Positions 51,559-61,507 of a DNA stretch of 64,000 bases are shown piece after piece. This DNA is from Massilia phosphatilytica (GTDB lineage Bacteria; Pseudomonadota; Gammaproteobacteria; Burkholderiales; Burkholderiaceae_D). The notes under the pieces were generated by a model. That model ran no database searches, had not been told where the DNA came from, and worked only from the letters and a program-made list of their open reading frames with translations. The position numbers and the translations under genes are program-made. Numbering within the stretch: position 1 is the stretch's first letter; every line of letters begins with the position of its first letter. The stretch lies in the NCBI RefSeq assembly GCF_002968015.1, contig NZ_PUIP01000003.1, positions 248,001-312,000 on the forward strand, given 5' to 3'.

Positions 51559-52449
51559 TTACTGCTTCTGGCCGATCTCGAAGTTCGACATGATCTCCAG
51601 CGCGCGCACCATCGCGGAGTGGTCCCAGCTGCCGCCTTCGTGCGCGGCGCAGGTGTTGAACAGTTCCTGCGCGGTGGCGGTGTTCGGCAGCGCCACGCCC
51701 AGCTGGCGGCCCGTGGTCAGTGCCAGGTTCAGGTCCTTGCGGTGCAGGTCGATGCGGAAGCCCGGTGCGAACGTGCGCTTGACCATCCGCTCGCCGTGGA
51801 CTTCGAGGATGCGCGAGTTCGCGAAACCGCCCATCAGCGCCTCGCGGACGCGTGCGGGATCGGCGCCGGCCTTGGCGGCCAGCAGCAGCGCCTCGCCCAC
51901 CGCTTCGATCGTCAGCGCGACGATGATCTGGTTCGCGACCTTGGTGATCTGGCCGTCGCCGTTGCCGCCGACGAGCGTGATGTTCTTGCCCATCTTGTCG
52001 AACAGCGGCTTGACGGTCGCGAACGCCGCTTCGCTGCCGCCGACCATGATGGTCAGGCTCGCGGCCTTGGCGCCCACTTCGCCGCCCGACACCGGCGCAT
52101 CGAGGTATTCGCAGCCCAGCGCATTGATGCGGCGGGCGAAGTCCTTCGTGGCGACCGGGGAGATCGAGCTCATGTCGACGACGATCTTGCCGGCCGAGAG
52201 AGCCGACGCCACGCCGTCCTTGCCGAACAGGACCTCGTCCACCTGCGGGGTGTCCGGGACCATGATGAAGATGATGTCCGCCTGCGCCGCCACTTCGGCG
52301 CCGTTCAGGCACACGCGGGCGCCCGCTTCGACGAGGGCCGACGGGGTCGGGCCGACGGTGTTCGTGAACAGCGTGTGGCCGTCGTTGATGAGGTGTCCCG
52401 CCATCGGGGCACCCATGATGCCCAGGCCGATGAATCCGATGTTTGCCAT
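51559..52449 (-). CDS. glxR: Tartronate semialdehyde reductase
   Basis: A 296-residue beta-hydroxyacid dehydrogenase reducing tartronate semialdehyde to D-glycerate. It has GFIGLGIMGAPMAGHL at 5-20 for NAD(P)H, the SGG substrate loop at 121-123, catalytic Lys170 in GDGQITKVANQ, and the C-terminal helices with HRKDLNLA. Place and length match GlxR of the E. coli glyoxylate operon. hyi precedes it with a 23-bp gap. Confidence 0.95.
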   Translation of the reverse strand: MANIGFIGLGIMGAPMAGHLINDGHTLFTNTVGPTPSALVEAGARVCLNGAEVAAQADIIFIMVPDTPQVDEVLFGKDGVASALSAGKIVVDMSSISPVATKDFARRINALGCEYLDAPVSGGEVGAKAASLTIMVGGSEAAFATVKPLFDKMGKNITLVGGNGDGQITKVANQIIVALTIEAVGEALLLAAKAGADPARVREALMGGFANSRILEVHGERMVKRTFAPGFRIDLHRKDLNLALTTGRQLGVALPNTATAQELFNTCAAHEGGSWDHSAMVRALEIMSNFEIGQKQ

Positions 52450-52472
52450 GATGTGTCTCCTTGAATGTTTGA

Positions 52473-53252
52473 TTAGCGGGTCAGTGTCGCGATCCAGTCC
52501 AGGCCCGCGCGGGTCTCGGCGGCGGGCTTGTACTCGCAGCCGATCCAGCCGTCGTAGCCGATGCGGTCGAGGTGCCTGAACAGGAACGGATAATTGATCT
52601 CGCCCGTGCCCGGCTCGTTGCGGCCCGGGTTGTCCGCGACCTGGATGTGTGCGATGCGTGCCAGGTGTTTCTCGACCGTCTTCGCCAGCTCGCCTTCCGT
52701 GCGCTGGGCGTGGTACACGTCGTACTGGACGAACAGGTTGTCCGCACCCACCGAGTCGATCAGGTCCAGCGCCTGTTGCGTCGTGTTCAGGTAGAAGCCC
52801 GGGATGTCGTACGTGTTGATCGGCTCGATCAGCAGGCGGATGCCGGCCTGCTTCAGCTGCGTCGCCGCGTAGCGCAGGTTCTCGACGACGGTGCGGCGCA
52901 GGGTGCCTTCGTCGACGCCGGCCGGCGCGATGCCGACCAGGCAGTTCAGCTGGCGGCAGTTCAGCGCTTTCGCGTAGTCGATGGCGCGGGCAACGCCCTC
53001 GCGGAACTCGGCTTCGCGGCCCGGCAGCACGGCGATGCCGCGCTCGCCTTTGTCCCAGTCGCCGGCCGGCAGGTTGTGCAGGACCTGGGTCAGGCCGAAT
53101 TCCTGCAGGCGTTCCGCCAGCGCTTCCTTTTCGAACCCGTACGGGAAGAGGTACTCGACGCCCTTGAACCCCGCATCGCGGGCCGCTTCGAAGCGGTCGA
53201 GAAACGGCAGTTCGTTGAACAGCATCGTCAGGTTGGCAGCAAATCTTGGCAT
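52473..53252 (-). CDS. hyi: Hydroxypyruvate isomerase
   Basis: The 259-residue TIM-barrel enzyme interconverts hydroxypyruvate and tartronate semialdehyde. It starts with PRFAANLTMLFNELPFLDRF, the usual Hyi N-terminus, and has the metal-binding and catalytic Glu residues in LLIEPINTYDIPGF and IGCEYKP. The length equals that of E. coli Hyi. Lies 15 bp after gcl and before glxR. Confidence 0.95.
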   Translation of the reverse strand: MPRFAANLTMLFNELPFLDRFEAARDAGFKGVEYLFPYGFEKEALAERLQEFGLTQVLHNLPAGDWDKGERGIAVLPGREAEFREGVARAIDYAKALNCRQLNCLVGIAPAGVDEGTLRRTVVENLRYAATQLKQAGIRLLIEPINTYDIPGFYLNTTQQALDLIDSVGADNLFVQYDVYHAQRTEGELAKTVEKHLARIAHIQVADNPGRNEPGTGEINYPFLFRHLDRIGYDGWIGCEYKPAAETRAGLDWIATLTR

Positions 53253-53267
53253 GTCGTTCTCCTTGCT

Positions 53268-55037
53268 TCAAACGCGAATGGCGGTCGGGGCGTCGCCCGG
53301 ATGGTCGGCCAGCGGCTCGAATTCGTTGATGGCGTCGATCTCCAGGCCCATCGCGATGTTGGTCACGCGCTCCAGGATGATCTCGACGATCACCGGCACG
53401 CGGTGCTCGGCCATCAGGCGGCGCGCCTCGGCGAACGCCGGCTGGATATCGTCGACCTGGCGCACCCGGATCGCCTTGCAGCCCAGGCCTTCGGCGACGG
53501 CCACGTGGTCGACACCGTAGGCGCCGAGGTCCGGCGCGTTGATGTTCTCGAACGCCAGCTGGACGCAGTAATCCATGTCGAAGCCACGCTGCGCCTGGCG
53601 GATCAGGCCGAGATACGCGTTGTTCACGACGACATGCAGGTACGGCAGCTTGAACTGCGCGCCGACGGCCAGTTCCTCGACCATGAACTGGAAGTCGTAG
53701 TCGCCGGAGATCGCGACGACGTCGGTCTTGGCGCCGGAGGCGACGACACCCAGCGCGGCCGGTATGGTCCAGCCCAGCGGGCCCGCCTGGCCGCAGTTGA
53801 TCCAGTTGCGCTCCTTGTACACGTGCAGGAACTGGGCGGCGGCGATCTGCGACAGGCCGATCGTGCTGACATAGGTCGTGTCCTTGCCGAAGGCGCGGTT
53901 CATCTCTTCGTACACGCGCTGCGGCTTGATCGGATTGTTCTCGAAGTGCGTCTTGCGCAGCATCGTGCGCTTGCGTTCCTGGCACTGCGCCACCCAGGCG
54001 CCGCGGTCCGGCAGGCCGCCGATGGAATCCATGCCGCGGGCCACGTCGATCAGGAGGTCCAGCGCGGCGCCGGCGTCGGAGACGATGCCCAGGTCGGGAC
54101 CGAACACGCGGCCGATCTGGGTCGGTTCGATGTCGATGTGGACGAACTTGCGGCCCTTCTTGTAGACGTCGACGGAACCGGTATGGCGGTTCGCCCAGCG
54201 GTTGCCAATACCGATCACGAAATCGGATTCCAGCAGCGTCGCGTTGCCGTAGCGGTGCGACGTCTGCAGGCCGACCATGCCGGCCATCAGCGGGTGGTCG
54301 TCGGGGATCGCGCCCCAGCCCATCAGCGTGGGGATCACGGGCACGCCGACGATCTCGGCGAATTCCTGCAGGCGCGCGGCGGCATCGGCATTGATCACGC
54401 CACCGCCGCAGACGATCAGCGGACGCTCGGCGGCATTCAGCATGGCCAGCGCTTTTTCGGCCTGAGCGCGGGTCGCGGCGGGCTTGTAGACCGGCAGCGG
54501 TTCATAGGTATCGATGTCGAATTCGATCTCGGCCACCTGCACGTCGAACGGCAGGTCGATCAGGACGGGACCGGGGCGGCCGGAGCGCATCAGGTGGAAT
54601 GCCTGCTGGACGACGCGCGGCAGCAGGTCCGGCTCGCGCACGGTGACGGCCCACTTGGTGACCGGCTTGGCGATCGACTCGATGTCGACGGCCTGGAAGT
54701 CTTCCTTGTACAGGCGGGCACGGGGCGCCTGGCCCGTAATGCATAGGATAGGTATCGAATCAGCCCAGGCGGAGTACAGGCCCGTGATCATGTCGGTGCC
54801 GGCCGGACCCGACGTGCCGATGCACACGCCGATGTTGCCGGCCTTGGCGCGGGTGTAGCCCTCGGCCATGTGCGAGGCGCCTTCCACGTGGCGGGCGAGC
54901 ACGTGCTCGAAGCCGCCGTTCTTCTTCATCGCCGAGTAAAACGGGTTGATCGCGGCGCCGGGCACGCCGAACACGGTACTCACACCTTCCTTGCGCAGCA
55001 CTTCCGCCGCTGCGTCGATTGCTCTCATTCGGGCCAT
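53268..55037 (-). CDS. gcl: Glyoxylate carboligase
   Basis: A 589-residue ThDP enzyme that joins two glyoxylates to tartronate semialdehyde and CO2. The N-terminal [19 protein letters not shown] and ILARHVEG-like segment (VLARHVEG) carry Val51 in place of the usual ThDP-family Glu, which is the known trait of Gcl. The ThDP motif is [23 protein letters not shown] near 440-470. Length and sequence closely match the enterobacterial enzyme. First gene of the operon, divergent from a LysR gene. Confidence 0.97.
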   Translation of the reverse strand: MARMRAIDAAAEVLRKEGVSTVFGVPGAAINPFYSAMKKNGGFEHVLARHVEGASHMAEGYTRAKAGNIGVCIGTSGPAGTDMITGLYSAWADSIPILCITGQAPRARLYKEDFQAVDIESIAKPVTKWAVTVREPDLLPRVVQQAFHLMRSGRPGPVLIDLPFDVQVAEIEFDIDTYEPLPVYKPAATRAQAEKALAMLNAAERPLIVCGGGVINADAAARLQEFAEIVGVPVIPTLMGWGAIPDDHPLMAGMVGLQTSHRYGNATLLESDFVIGIGNRWANRHTGSVDVYKKGRKFVHIDIEPTQIGRVFGPDLGIVSDAGAALDLLIDVARGMDSIGGLPDRGAWVAQCQERKRTMLRKTHFENNPIKPQRVYEEMNRAFGKDTTYVSTIGLSQIAAAQFLHVYKERNWINCGQAGPLGWTIPAALGVVASGAKTDVVAISGDYDFQFMVEELAVGAQFKLPYLHVVVNNAYLGLIRQAQRGFDMDYCVQLAFENINAPDLGAYGVDHVAVAEGLGCKAIRVRQVDDIQPAFAEARRLMAEHRVPVIVEIILERVTNIAMGLEIDAINEFEPLADHPGDAPTAIRV

Positions 55038-55131
55038 GTTCTCCTCCGTTGCTATGGTTAGTCTTGGACTGATGACCCAGCATAGCCATAAGCCACGGCA
55101 AGTTGAATTGCTGCTATTATCGGCTCTGTCG

Positions 55132-55144
55132 ATACTTTAAGTAT
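55132..55144. promoter_or_regulatory. Dyad in the gcl/LysR divergent promoter
   Basis: ATACTT-T-AAGTAT is a perfect 6-bp-arm repeat 17 bp before the LysR start. The 124-bp region between gcl and the regulator gene is AT-rich in its second half. The site fits autoregulation by the LysR protein; the exact T-N11-A box was not fixed. Confidence 0.5.
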
Positions 55145-55161
55145 TGAATGGACGAGGACGC

Positions 55162-56082
55162 ATGGACCGCTATACCGAAATACGGAGTTTCGTACTCATC
55201 ACCGAGAAAGGCAGTTTCGCGGGCGCCGCACTGGCGGAAGGCGTAACGCCCGTCGTCATGGGCCGCCGGCTGGACGCCCTCGAGAAGCGCCTCGGCGTGC
55301 GCCTGATGCACCGTTCCACGCGTGGCCTCACGTTGACGGCGCTGGGCGAACAGTTCATCGAACCGTGCCGCCAGTTGCTGCGCGATTTCGACGTCACGGA
55401 AAACAGCATCAGCGCGGGCCGCAGCACGGTGCGCGGCCACCTGGTGGTGTCGGCACCGGCGGCGTTCGGCCGCAAGCACGTCGCCCCGCATGCGCCAGCC
55501 TTCCGCGCCATCCACACGGAACTCAAGATGTCGTTCAACTTCACGGACAGCGTCGTCGACCTCGTGCGCGAAGGCTATGACATGTCGATCCGCATCGGCG
55601 AAGTGACGGACCCGAACTACGTGGCGATCCCGTTATTTCCCAACCGGCGCGTCGTGTGCGGCACGCCGGCCTACTTCGAGCGCAACGGCATGCCGCGCGC
55701 ACCGGAAGACCTCGCGCGCCACAACTGCCTCGCCTTCAACCTGCAGGGCGGCCAGCAGCGCGGCTGGACGTTCCAGCGCGACGGCAAGCTGTTCGCCGTG
55801 CGCGTGGACGGCGACCTCGCGTGCAACGACGGCGAATTGCTGTTCGACTGGGTGAAACAGGGACTGGGCATCGGCTGGCGTTCCACGTGGGAGATCCAGG
55901 CCGAGCTGAAACGGGGGGAACTCGTGACGGTGCTGGACGACTACGCGGTCGGGAATTACCCGATCCAGGCCGTGTTCCCGCAGCAGCGCTACCTGCCGGC
56001 GAAGATCCGGCACTTCATCGACCACCTGAAGGTGGTGTACAACACACCGGGATATTGGGAGCGGCAGCTGGGCAACGGCTGA
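55162..56082 (+). CDS. LysR-family regulator, probable control of the gcl operon
   Basis: A 306-residue LysR regulator. The helix-turn-helix covers about 2-60 (SFVLITEKGSFAGAALAEGVTPVVMGRRLDALEKRLGVRLMHRSTRGL) and the effector domain is about 90-300, with PAAFGRKHVAP and the CrgA-type pattern. The ATG at 55162 is chosen by its position right after GAGGACG. It is divergent from gcl with a dyad between them, so glyoxylate or a product may be its coinducer. That role is inferred. Confidence 0.85.
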   Translation: MDRYTEIRSFVLITEKGSFAGAALAEGVTPVVMGRRLDALEKRLGVRLMHRSTRGLTLTALGEQFIEPCRQLLRDFDVTENSISAGRSTVRGHLVVSAPAAFGRKHVAPHAPAFRAIHTELKMSFNFTDSVVDLVREGYDMSIRIGEVTDPNYVAIPLFPNRRVVCGTPAYFERNGMPRAPEDLARHNCLAFNLQGGQQRGWTFQRDGKLFAVRVDGDLACNDGELLFDWVKQGLGIGWRSTWEIQAELKRGELVTVLDDYAVGNYPIQAVFPQQRYLPAKIRHFIDHLKVVYNTPGYWERQLGNG

Positions 56083-56114
56083 GTGTCGGGTTTCCTTACA
56101 ACACGCCCTGCCGT

Positions 56115-56167
56115 TAGCGCTAGCACTTTGAAATCATGGCGTTTTTTCCTCTGGCATGGGTCTTGCT
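56115..56167 (+). promoter_or_regulatory. Sigma-54 promoter of the PEP-CTERM gene
   Basis: TGGCATG-N4-TTGCT at 56152-56167 has GG and GC separated by exactly 10 bp and fits the -24/-12 consensus. About 30 bp upstream, TAGCGCTA (56115-56122) is a perfect palindrome and could be the activator site. PEP-CTERM genes in EPS-forming Betaproteobacteria are known to use RpoN with the PrsK/PrsR system. Confidence 0.7.
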
Positions 56168-56203
56168 GACTTATTGCAGTCCAAGAACAACAAAGGGAAC
56201 ACG

Positions 56204-56860
56204 ATGAAACGCTTGCATCGACTCGCAGCCGCGGCCGCCCTTGGCATCGCAGCGTGCGCCGCACAGGCCACGACCGTCTATACGGACGAAACGTCGTTTC
56301 TCGCCGCTGCGGGCAGCGCGCTGTCGTTCGAAAGCTTCGAGGCGGTGAAGTCCAGCGCAGCCACGCGCGTCGACTTCGCCGACGTGTCATTCGCCTGCGC
56401 CGGCACAAGCTACTGCCCGGGCTTCTTCGGCACGTCGACCGCCGCCGTCTACGATGGCGCGCAAGCCGTGCGCTTCGCGTCGCCCGACACGGCCACCTTC
56501 ACGTTCGCGCATGCCGTCAACGCGTTCGGCATCTGGATCGGCGACGCGGGCACGATGGATGCGATCACGCTGACGGCGACGCTGGACAGCGGCGAGTCCG
56601 CCGCGGTGCTCACGAATTACCAGCCGAGCGACACGAACTGGCAGTACTTCGGCCTGGTCTCCGATACGCTGTTCACGTCCGTGACCTTCATCCCGTCGAA
56701 CGTCGACGACGGCATCTACTTCGATGCCCTGCGCTACAGCCTGGCCGGCACCCAGGCCGGCGACCACGCCGACGGCCACGCCGTGCCCGAGCCGGCCAGC
56801 GCGCTGCTGCTGGCGATCGCCGGCGCGGGCCTGCTGGCGGCGCGGCGCAAGCGCGCCTGA
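56204..56860 (+). CDS. PEP-CTERM sorting-signal protein
   Basis: The 218-residue exported protein has a signal peptide (MKRLHRLAAAAALGIAACAAQA) and a C-terminal PEP-CTERM tail: VPEPASALLLAIAGAGLLAARRKRA, with the PEP motif, a hydrophobic helix and basic residues. The mature part between is beta-rich with a Cys pair at about 65 and 70, likely a beta-sandwich. Exosortase would cut at the PEP and attach the protein to the cell surface or exopolysaccharide; no exosortase gene is in the window. A sigma-54 promoter lies 37 bp upstream of the start. Confidence 0.88.
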   Translation: MKRLHRLAAAAALGIAACAAQATTVYTDETSFLAAAGSALSFESFEAVKSSAATRVDFADVSFACAGTSYCPGFFGTSTAAVYDGAQAVRFASPDTATFTFAHAVNAFGIWIGDAGTMDAITLTATLDSGESAAVLTNYQPSDTNWQYFGLVSDTLFTSVTFIPSNVDDGIYFDALRYSLAGTQAGDHADGHAVPEPASALLLAIAGAGLLAARRKRA

Positions 56861-56863
56861 CCG

Positions 56864-58909
56864 TCAGGCGGCCAGCTTGCGCGGCGCCTGGCCGGGCCCC
56901 GGCACGTTCACGAGCGTGAGCAGGCCGCCGGCCGCCGCCTGTTGCAGGTTGGCGTCCGCCGCGGCCGTGACGTCGGGCGCGAGCACGTCCGCATCGCCGA
57001 TGCCGACCGCCTGGTTGCGGCCGCCCGTCTTGGCCGCGTACAGGCACAGGTCGGCGAGATGGACCAGTTGTTCCCAGTCCGGATCGACGTTGCCCGCGTC
57101 CAGGGACTTGGGGCAGAAGCCGATGGAGATCGTCACGGCGAGCGCACGGTCCTCGAGGACGATCGGCGTGCCGCCCACGGCCGCGAGCACGCGCGCGCAC
57201 ACCTGACGGGCCTCGTCCGCGCCGATGCCGGGCAGGTAGGCGAGGAATTCCTCGCCGCCCCAGCGCACCAGCACATCCTGCTCGCGCAGCGTGGCGCCCA
57301 ACCGCGCCGCGACATTCTTCAGCACGACGTCGCCCGCGCCATGGCCCAGCGTGTCGTTGATCGACTTGAAGCGGTCGACGTCCATCAGCAGGAATACCCC
57401 GCCCGTGCGCCCTTCCGCGCCGGCGCGCCGCTCCGACCCGGGGCCCGCCTTGCGGTGGTGGTGCGGCACGACCTGCTCGTAGAAGTAATGCCGGTTGAAG
57501 AGGCCCGTCAGCGAATCGCGCGTGCTTTGCAGGAACAGCTGCTCGTTCTTCTGCTGCAGCGATTTGTTCGCCTTCGCCACGCGCCGATACAGGAGCGCGA
57601 TGACGACGGCGGCGGCGAGGGTGATCGCGGCAAGCAGCGCCCACAGGCTGCGCAGGCGCCGCACATTGTGCAGCTCCGCGGCCTTGAGGAGGCTTTCGTG
57701 GTGCAGCGCGGCCAGGTCGTTCTGCTTCTTCTGGTCGGCGTACGCGCGCTGCACCGTTTCATAGGCGAGCTGCTTTTCCTTGCGCCACGCGGCCAGCGAT
57801 ACGGCGCCTGCCTTCTCGTACACGGTCATCGCGACGTCGCCCTCGCCCACCTGGTTCAGCGCATGGCCATACTGCAGCAGCAGGGGCACGTACTGGTCGT
57901 CGCTCACGAGGTCCGCAAGCGCCTTGTCGACCGTGGCGCGGCCGGCGGCGATGTTGCGGAAGCAGATGTCGACGATCCCGACCTGGAACGACGCGAGCCG
58001 GATCGCGTCCTCGTCGCCAACCTCGCGCGCAATGCGCAGCGCCTTGCGCGCAACCCGTTCCGCCTCGCCGTAGCGGCGGGCCTGGACGTAGATCGCCGCG
58101 AGATGCGCCAGCGGCACCGGCAGCCGTTCGCGTGCATCGAGCTTGTCGAGCAGGTCCACCGCGGCCTGCAGCGCAGTCTCCGCGCGCCTGAGCTGCCCGG
58201 CCCGCGCGGCCGTCGCGTATTCCGCCAGGCGGGCGTGCGCCAGCTGGGCCGGGATCGCGCGCGCGCGTGCAAGCCTGATCAATTCATCGGTGAGGGCCAG
58301 CGCCTCCTTGTAGCTGCCCACGCTGGCCAGCAGGCGGGCCCGCTCGCGCAGGGCCATCGACAACGCGTCCGGATCGTCGCCGGCCCGCGCCAGCGCCTCG
58401 GCGCGCGTCGCGAATTCGAGGCTGTCGGCCGTGTCGCCGTCTTCTTCCGCCAGCAGGGCGCGCGTGACGAGGGCCTGGGTCTGCAGATGCGTGACGTGCG
58501 TGCTGTCCGCGAGCCGCGCGGCGCTGTCGATCAACCGGCGCGCCGCCTGCTGGTCATGCATGAATTTCGAGAGCGCATAGGCATGGCTCAGCATCGCCCT
58601 GGCCAGCAGGACGTCGTCGTGCGTGTCGCGTCCGATCCGTTCCGCCTGCAGCGCGGCGTCGAGCGCCCGGTCCTTGTCGCGCAGCCACCAGTGCGCGCGA
58701 CTCGCCACGACGAGCACCTCGCCCAGTTCGCGCCCGTCCCGGCCCGCCTTCAAAGCGTCGAGCCGGCGCAACGCCTCCTTGGGCGTCACGTACGCCTCTT
58801 CGCGCACGGCGGCAAGGTCGCGCACGAAGTCGTCGTCCGGGCCGCCGGCATGGGCCACGGCCGCCTGGCACAGGAACAGCAGACCCAACAGGAACCGGTG
58901 CGCAAACAT
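56864..58909 (-). CDS. Periplasmic TPR-sensor diguanylate cyclase
   Basis: The 681-residue protein has a signal peptide (FLLGLLFLCQAAVAHA), a long alpha-helical region of TPR-like repeats at about 30-400, a membrane helix at about 430-448, a short coiled coil, and a GGDEF domain at about 480-650. The active-site motif is GGEEF, which is functional in the family, and the inhibitory I-site RxxD is present as REQD five residues upstream. A His-rich insert (PHHHRKAGPGS) is unusual. It makes cyclic di-GMP in response to a periplasmic signal; it is convergent with the PEP-CTERM gene. Confidence 0.9.
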   Translation of the reverse strand: MFAHRFLLGLLFLCQAAVAHAGGPDDDFVRDLAAVREEAYVTPKEALRRLDALKAGRDGRELGEVLVVASRAHWWLRDKDRALDAALQAERIGRDTHDDVLLARAMLSHAYALSKFMHDQQAARRLIDSAARLADSTHVTHLQTQALVTRALLAEEDGDTADSLEFATRAEALARAGDDPDALSMALRERARLLASVGSYKEALALTDELIRLARARAIPAQLAHARLAEYATAARAGQLRRAETALQAAVDLLDKLDARERLPVPLAHLAAIYVQARRYGEAERVARKALRIAREVGDEDAIRLASFQVGIVDICFRNIAAGRATVDKALADLVSDDQYVPLLLQYGHALNQVGEGDVAMTVYEKAGAVSLAAWRKEKQLAYETVQRAYADQKKQNDLAALHHESLLKAAELHNVRRLRSLWALLAAITLAAAVVIALLYRRVAKANKSLQQKNEQLFLQSTRDSLTGLFNRHYFYEQVVPHHHRKAGPGSERRAGAEGRTGGVFLLMDVDRFKSINDTLGHGAGDVVLKNVAARLGATLREQDVLVRWGGEEFLAYLPGIGADEARQVCARVLAAVGGTPIVLEDRALAVTISIGFCPKSLDAGNVDPDWEQLVHLADLCLYAAKTGGRNQAVGIGDADVLAPDVTAAADANLQQAAAGGLLTLVNVPGPGQAPRKLAA

Positions 58910-59052
58910 GTTGTCTCCAGGAATCAATCCTGAATAGTAACATCCGGAAATACTAAATTCCACAATTCAACGCGCGCCGTATCTTATCGGCACAGACAGC
59001 GCGAAATCGCGTAAACACAACACTAAGTTAATCTGAGATATTTTGTCGTGCT

Positions 59053-59070
59053 TGTAGGAAATTTCTTACA
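59053..59070. promoter_or_regulatory. Palindrome in the GGDEF/chemoreceptor divergent promoter
   Basis: TGTAGGAAATTTCTTACA matches its reverse complement at 16 of 18 bases. It is about 60 bp before the chemoreceptor start and 145 bp before the GGDEF gene, in a 222-bp AT-rich gap. No clear sigma-28 box was found. Confidence 0.4.
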
Positions 59071-59131
59071 TCAAATGTGATTAAACTGATGAGGCAGCGC
59101 CAAGTCTGCGCCAAGAACAGCCGGAGACGTG

Positions 59132-60727
59132 ATGAATTTATTAAAACGCATTGGCATTGCGACCCAGTTGTACGTCGCATTCGCCCTCATTCTCTCGGTC
59201 ACGCTCGCCGTGTCCGTCCTCTCGGTCACCCGGGTCAACAGCATCGACGGTGCGCTGCAGAAGGCGAACACCGTGCGCAACAGCGAACTCGAACCGTTGT
59301 ACAGGGCGCGCGAGGCGCTTGCCCAGACCGGCATCGCGGCCCGCAATGCCTTCGTGTTCAAGGACGATGCCGCGGCCGCGCGCGAACTGGCCCTCGTCGA
59401 TGCCTTCAAGGCCGAGTACCTGAACGCACTCGGCAAGCTGGACGCGGTGCTCGGCAGCGATGCCCAGTACGCGAAGGTCAAGGCGGGCATGCTCAAGATG
59501 GCCACCGAACTGGAACGGCCCCGCGCCTACCGCGCCGCCGGCAACCTGGAAGGCTACGGCCAGTTCCTCGTGCAGGAATGCAGCCCGCTGCGGCGCCAGA
59601 TCGTCGCGGACATGGACGTGCTGTTGAAACGCATCCAGCACGACAACGCGGCCATGAGCGCCGCCGCCACCCTGGAGGCGCAAGGCGCGCGCTGGTGGAT
59701 CACGGGACTCAGCGTGGTGTCGGTCATCCTGTGCGCCGTCGTCGGCGTCGTGATCGTGCGCAGCCTCATTGCCCAGCTGGGCGGCGAACCGGCCCAGGCC
59801 ACGAAGGTGGCGCATGCCATCGCCAGCGGCCAGTTGACGTGCCGAGTGGACGTCTCGCGCGCCGGGCCGTCGAGCATGATCCACGCGATGAACGCGATGC
59901 GCCACGGCCTGTCGGACATCGTCGCGAAGGTCAGGACGGGCACGGAGACGATCGCATCGGCCTCGTCCCAGATCGCGAGCGGCAACAACGACCTGTCCAG
60001 CCGGACGGAAACCCAGGCGGCGACGCTCCAGCAAGTCACGGGCGCGATGGCGCAGCTGGTCGCCTCGGTCCACCAGAACGCGGAGGATGCGCGCCAGGCC
60101 AGCGCGCTTGCCACGACGGCGTCGACGGTGTCCGTGGAAGGCGGCGCCGCAGTCGACCAGGTCGTCGCCACGATGCACCTGATCGAGGAATCGTCGCGCA
60201 AGATCGTCGACATCATTTCGGTCATCGACGGCATCGCCTTCCAGACGAACATCCTGGCCTTGAACGCGGCGGTCGAAGCGGCGCGCGCCGGTGAACAGGG
60301 ACGCGGCTTCGCCGTCGTCGCGGGCGAAGTGCGCAACCTCGCGCACCGCTCGGCGGCCGCAGCGAAAGAGATCAAGGCGCTGATCGAGGATTCGGTGGCG
60401 AAGGTCGGCGCGGGCACCTCGCTCGTCGGCCACGCGGGCGAGACGATCAGGAAGGTCGTGGACGGTGTACAGCGCGTGACGGAGATCACGGACCGCATCA
60501 GCGGCGCAACCCGGTCGCAGCAGGCCGACATCGGGCGCGTGGACAGCGCGATCACGCACCTCGACGAGATGACGATGCAGAACGCGTCGCTGGTGGAGGA
60601 AGCGGCGGCGGCGGCGGAGTCGCTGCGCATGCAGGCGGTCGAGCTCTCCGCAGTCGTGAACATCTTCCAGATCGAGGAAGCAGCGCCCGGCCGCCAGCGC
60701 CGGCTGGCCGTCGCCGCCAGGGCGTAG
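59132..60727 (+). CDS. Methyl-accepting chemotaxis protein
   Basis: A 531-residue receptor. Helix one (about 12-33) and helix two (about 188-210) enclose a four-helix-bundle periplasmic domain. A HAMP region follows, then the signalling domain with the hairpin core [35 protein letters not shown] near 375-410. Coiled-coil arms are Ala- and Glu-rich; no C-terminal NWETF tail is seen, so methylation enzymes must dock elsewhere. The start has CGGAG five bases upstream. The ligand is unknown. Confidence 0.93.
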   Translation: MNLLKRIGIATQLYVAFALILSVTLAVSVLSVTRVNSIDGALQKANTVRNSELEPLYRAREALAQTGIAARNAFVFKDDAAAARELALVDAFKAEYLNALGKLDAVLGSDAQYAKVKAGMLKMATELERPRAYRAAGNLEGYGQFLVQECSPLRRQIVADMDVLLKRIQHDNAAMSAAATLEAQGARWWITGLSVVSVILCAVVGVVIVRSLIAQLGGEPAQATKVAHAIASGQLTCRVDVSRAGPSSMIHAMNAMRHGLSDIVAKVRTGTETIASASSQIASGNNDLSSRTETQAATLQQVTGAMAQLVASVHQNAEDARQASALATTASTVSVEGGAAVDQVVATMHLIEESSRKIVDIISVIDGIAFQTNILALNAAVEAARAGEQGRGFAVVAGEVRNLAHRSAAAAKEIKALIEDSVAKVGAGTSLVGHAGETIRKVVDGVQRVTEITDRISGATRSQQADIGRVDSAITHLDEMTMQNASLVEEAAAAAESLRMQAVELSAVVNIFQIEEAAPGRQRRLAVAARA

Positions 60728-60739
60728 CCATGGGCCCCG

Positions 60740-61507
60740 TCAGGCGGGCGCCGTCTCCCCGGCCCGCAACGTCAGCACGCGCACGCCGCTGCGCGTCACG
60801 GCCACGGTATGCTCGAACTGGGCGGACAGCGCGCCGTCGCACGTGCGGACCGTCCAGCCGTCATCCTCCGTGCGCACGGCGTGGCGGCCCGCATTGAGCA
60901 TCGGCTCGATCGTGAACACCATCCCTTCGCGCAGCACGAGGCCCGTCTGCGGGCGGCCCCAGTGCAGCACCTGCGGCGGTTCGTGCATCTCGCGGCCGAT
61001 GCCGTGCCCGCAGTATTCGCGCACGACCGCATACCCGTGGCGGCGCGCATGCCGTTCGATGGCATGGCCCACGTCGCCCAGCCGCGCACCGGGGCGCACG
61101 GCGCGGATGCCCTTCCACATCGCCTCATACGTCACCTGCACGAGCCGCTTTGCCGGCGCCGCGACGTCGCCCACGAGGTAGGTCTTGCTGGAGTCGGCGA
61201 TGTAGCCGTTCTTTTCCAGCGTGATGTCGAAGTTGACGATGTCCCCGCTCTGCAGGATCTCCGCCGGTGACGGCACGCCGTGGCACACGACGTCGTTGCG
61301 CGACGCGTTCAGCGCGAACGCGTAGCCGTATTGCCCCTTGCTGGCCGGGCGCGCCTCCAGCGTGTTCACGATGAAGTCGTCGACGAGGTCGTTGACCTGC
61401 ATGGTCGACATGCCAGCGAGGCTGAGGCCGTCCAGCCGGGCGAAGACGTCCGCCAGCAGCTTGCCGGCCGCCGCCATCAGCGCGACTTCCTCCGGCCGCT
61501 TGGTCAT
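60740..61507 (-). CDS. map: Type I methionine aminopeptidase paired with ParD-like gene
   Basis: A 255-residue metalloprotease that removes initiator Met. All five metal ligands are present: Asp94, Asp105, His168, Glu201 and Glu232, as is His76 of the substrate site (VVCHGVPS). The sequence is close to E. coli Map, with FTIEPMLNAG and AQFEHTVAV. In most genomes the housekeeping map gene lies by rpsB; this copy is instead joined by ATGA overlap to a ParD-like antitoxin gene, so it may be a second, specialised Map. Chemotaxis receptor and exported protein genes flank it, and give no clue. Confidence 0.92.
   Translation of the reverse strand: MTKRPEEVALMAAAGKLLADVFARLDGLSLAGMSTMQVNDLVDDFIVNTLEARPASKGQYGYAFALNASRNDVVCHGVPSPAEILQSGDIVNFDITLEKNGYIADSSKTYLVGDVAAPAKRLVQVTYEAMWKGIRAVRPGARLGDVGHAIERHARRHGYAVVREYCGHGIGREMHEPPQVLHWGRPQTGLVLREGMVFTIEPMLNAGRHAVRTEDDGWTVRTCDGALSAQFEHTVAVTRSGVRVLTLRAGETAPA

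Noticed and set aside
52572..54746. A 724-codon open frame antisense to hyi and gcl
   Set aside because: The coding strand matches Gcl and Hyi almost end to end, so the antisense frame is a by-product.
58910..59131. A sigma-28 flagellar promoter for the chemotaxis receptor
   Set aside because: No TAAA-N15-GCCGATAA-like match was found in the gap.
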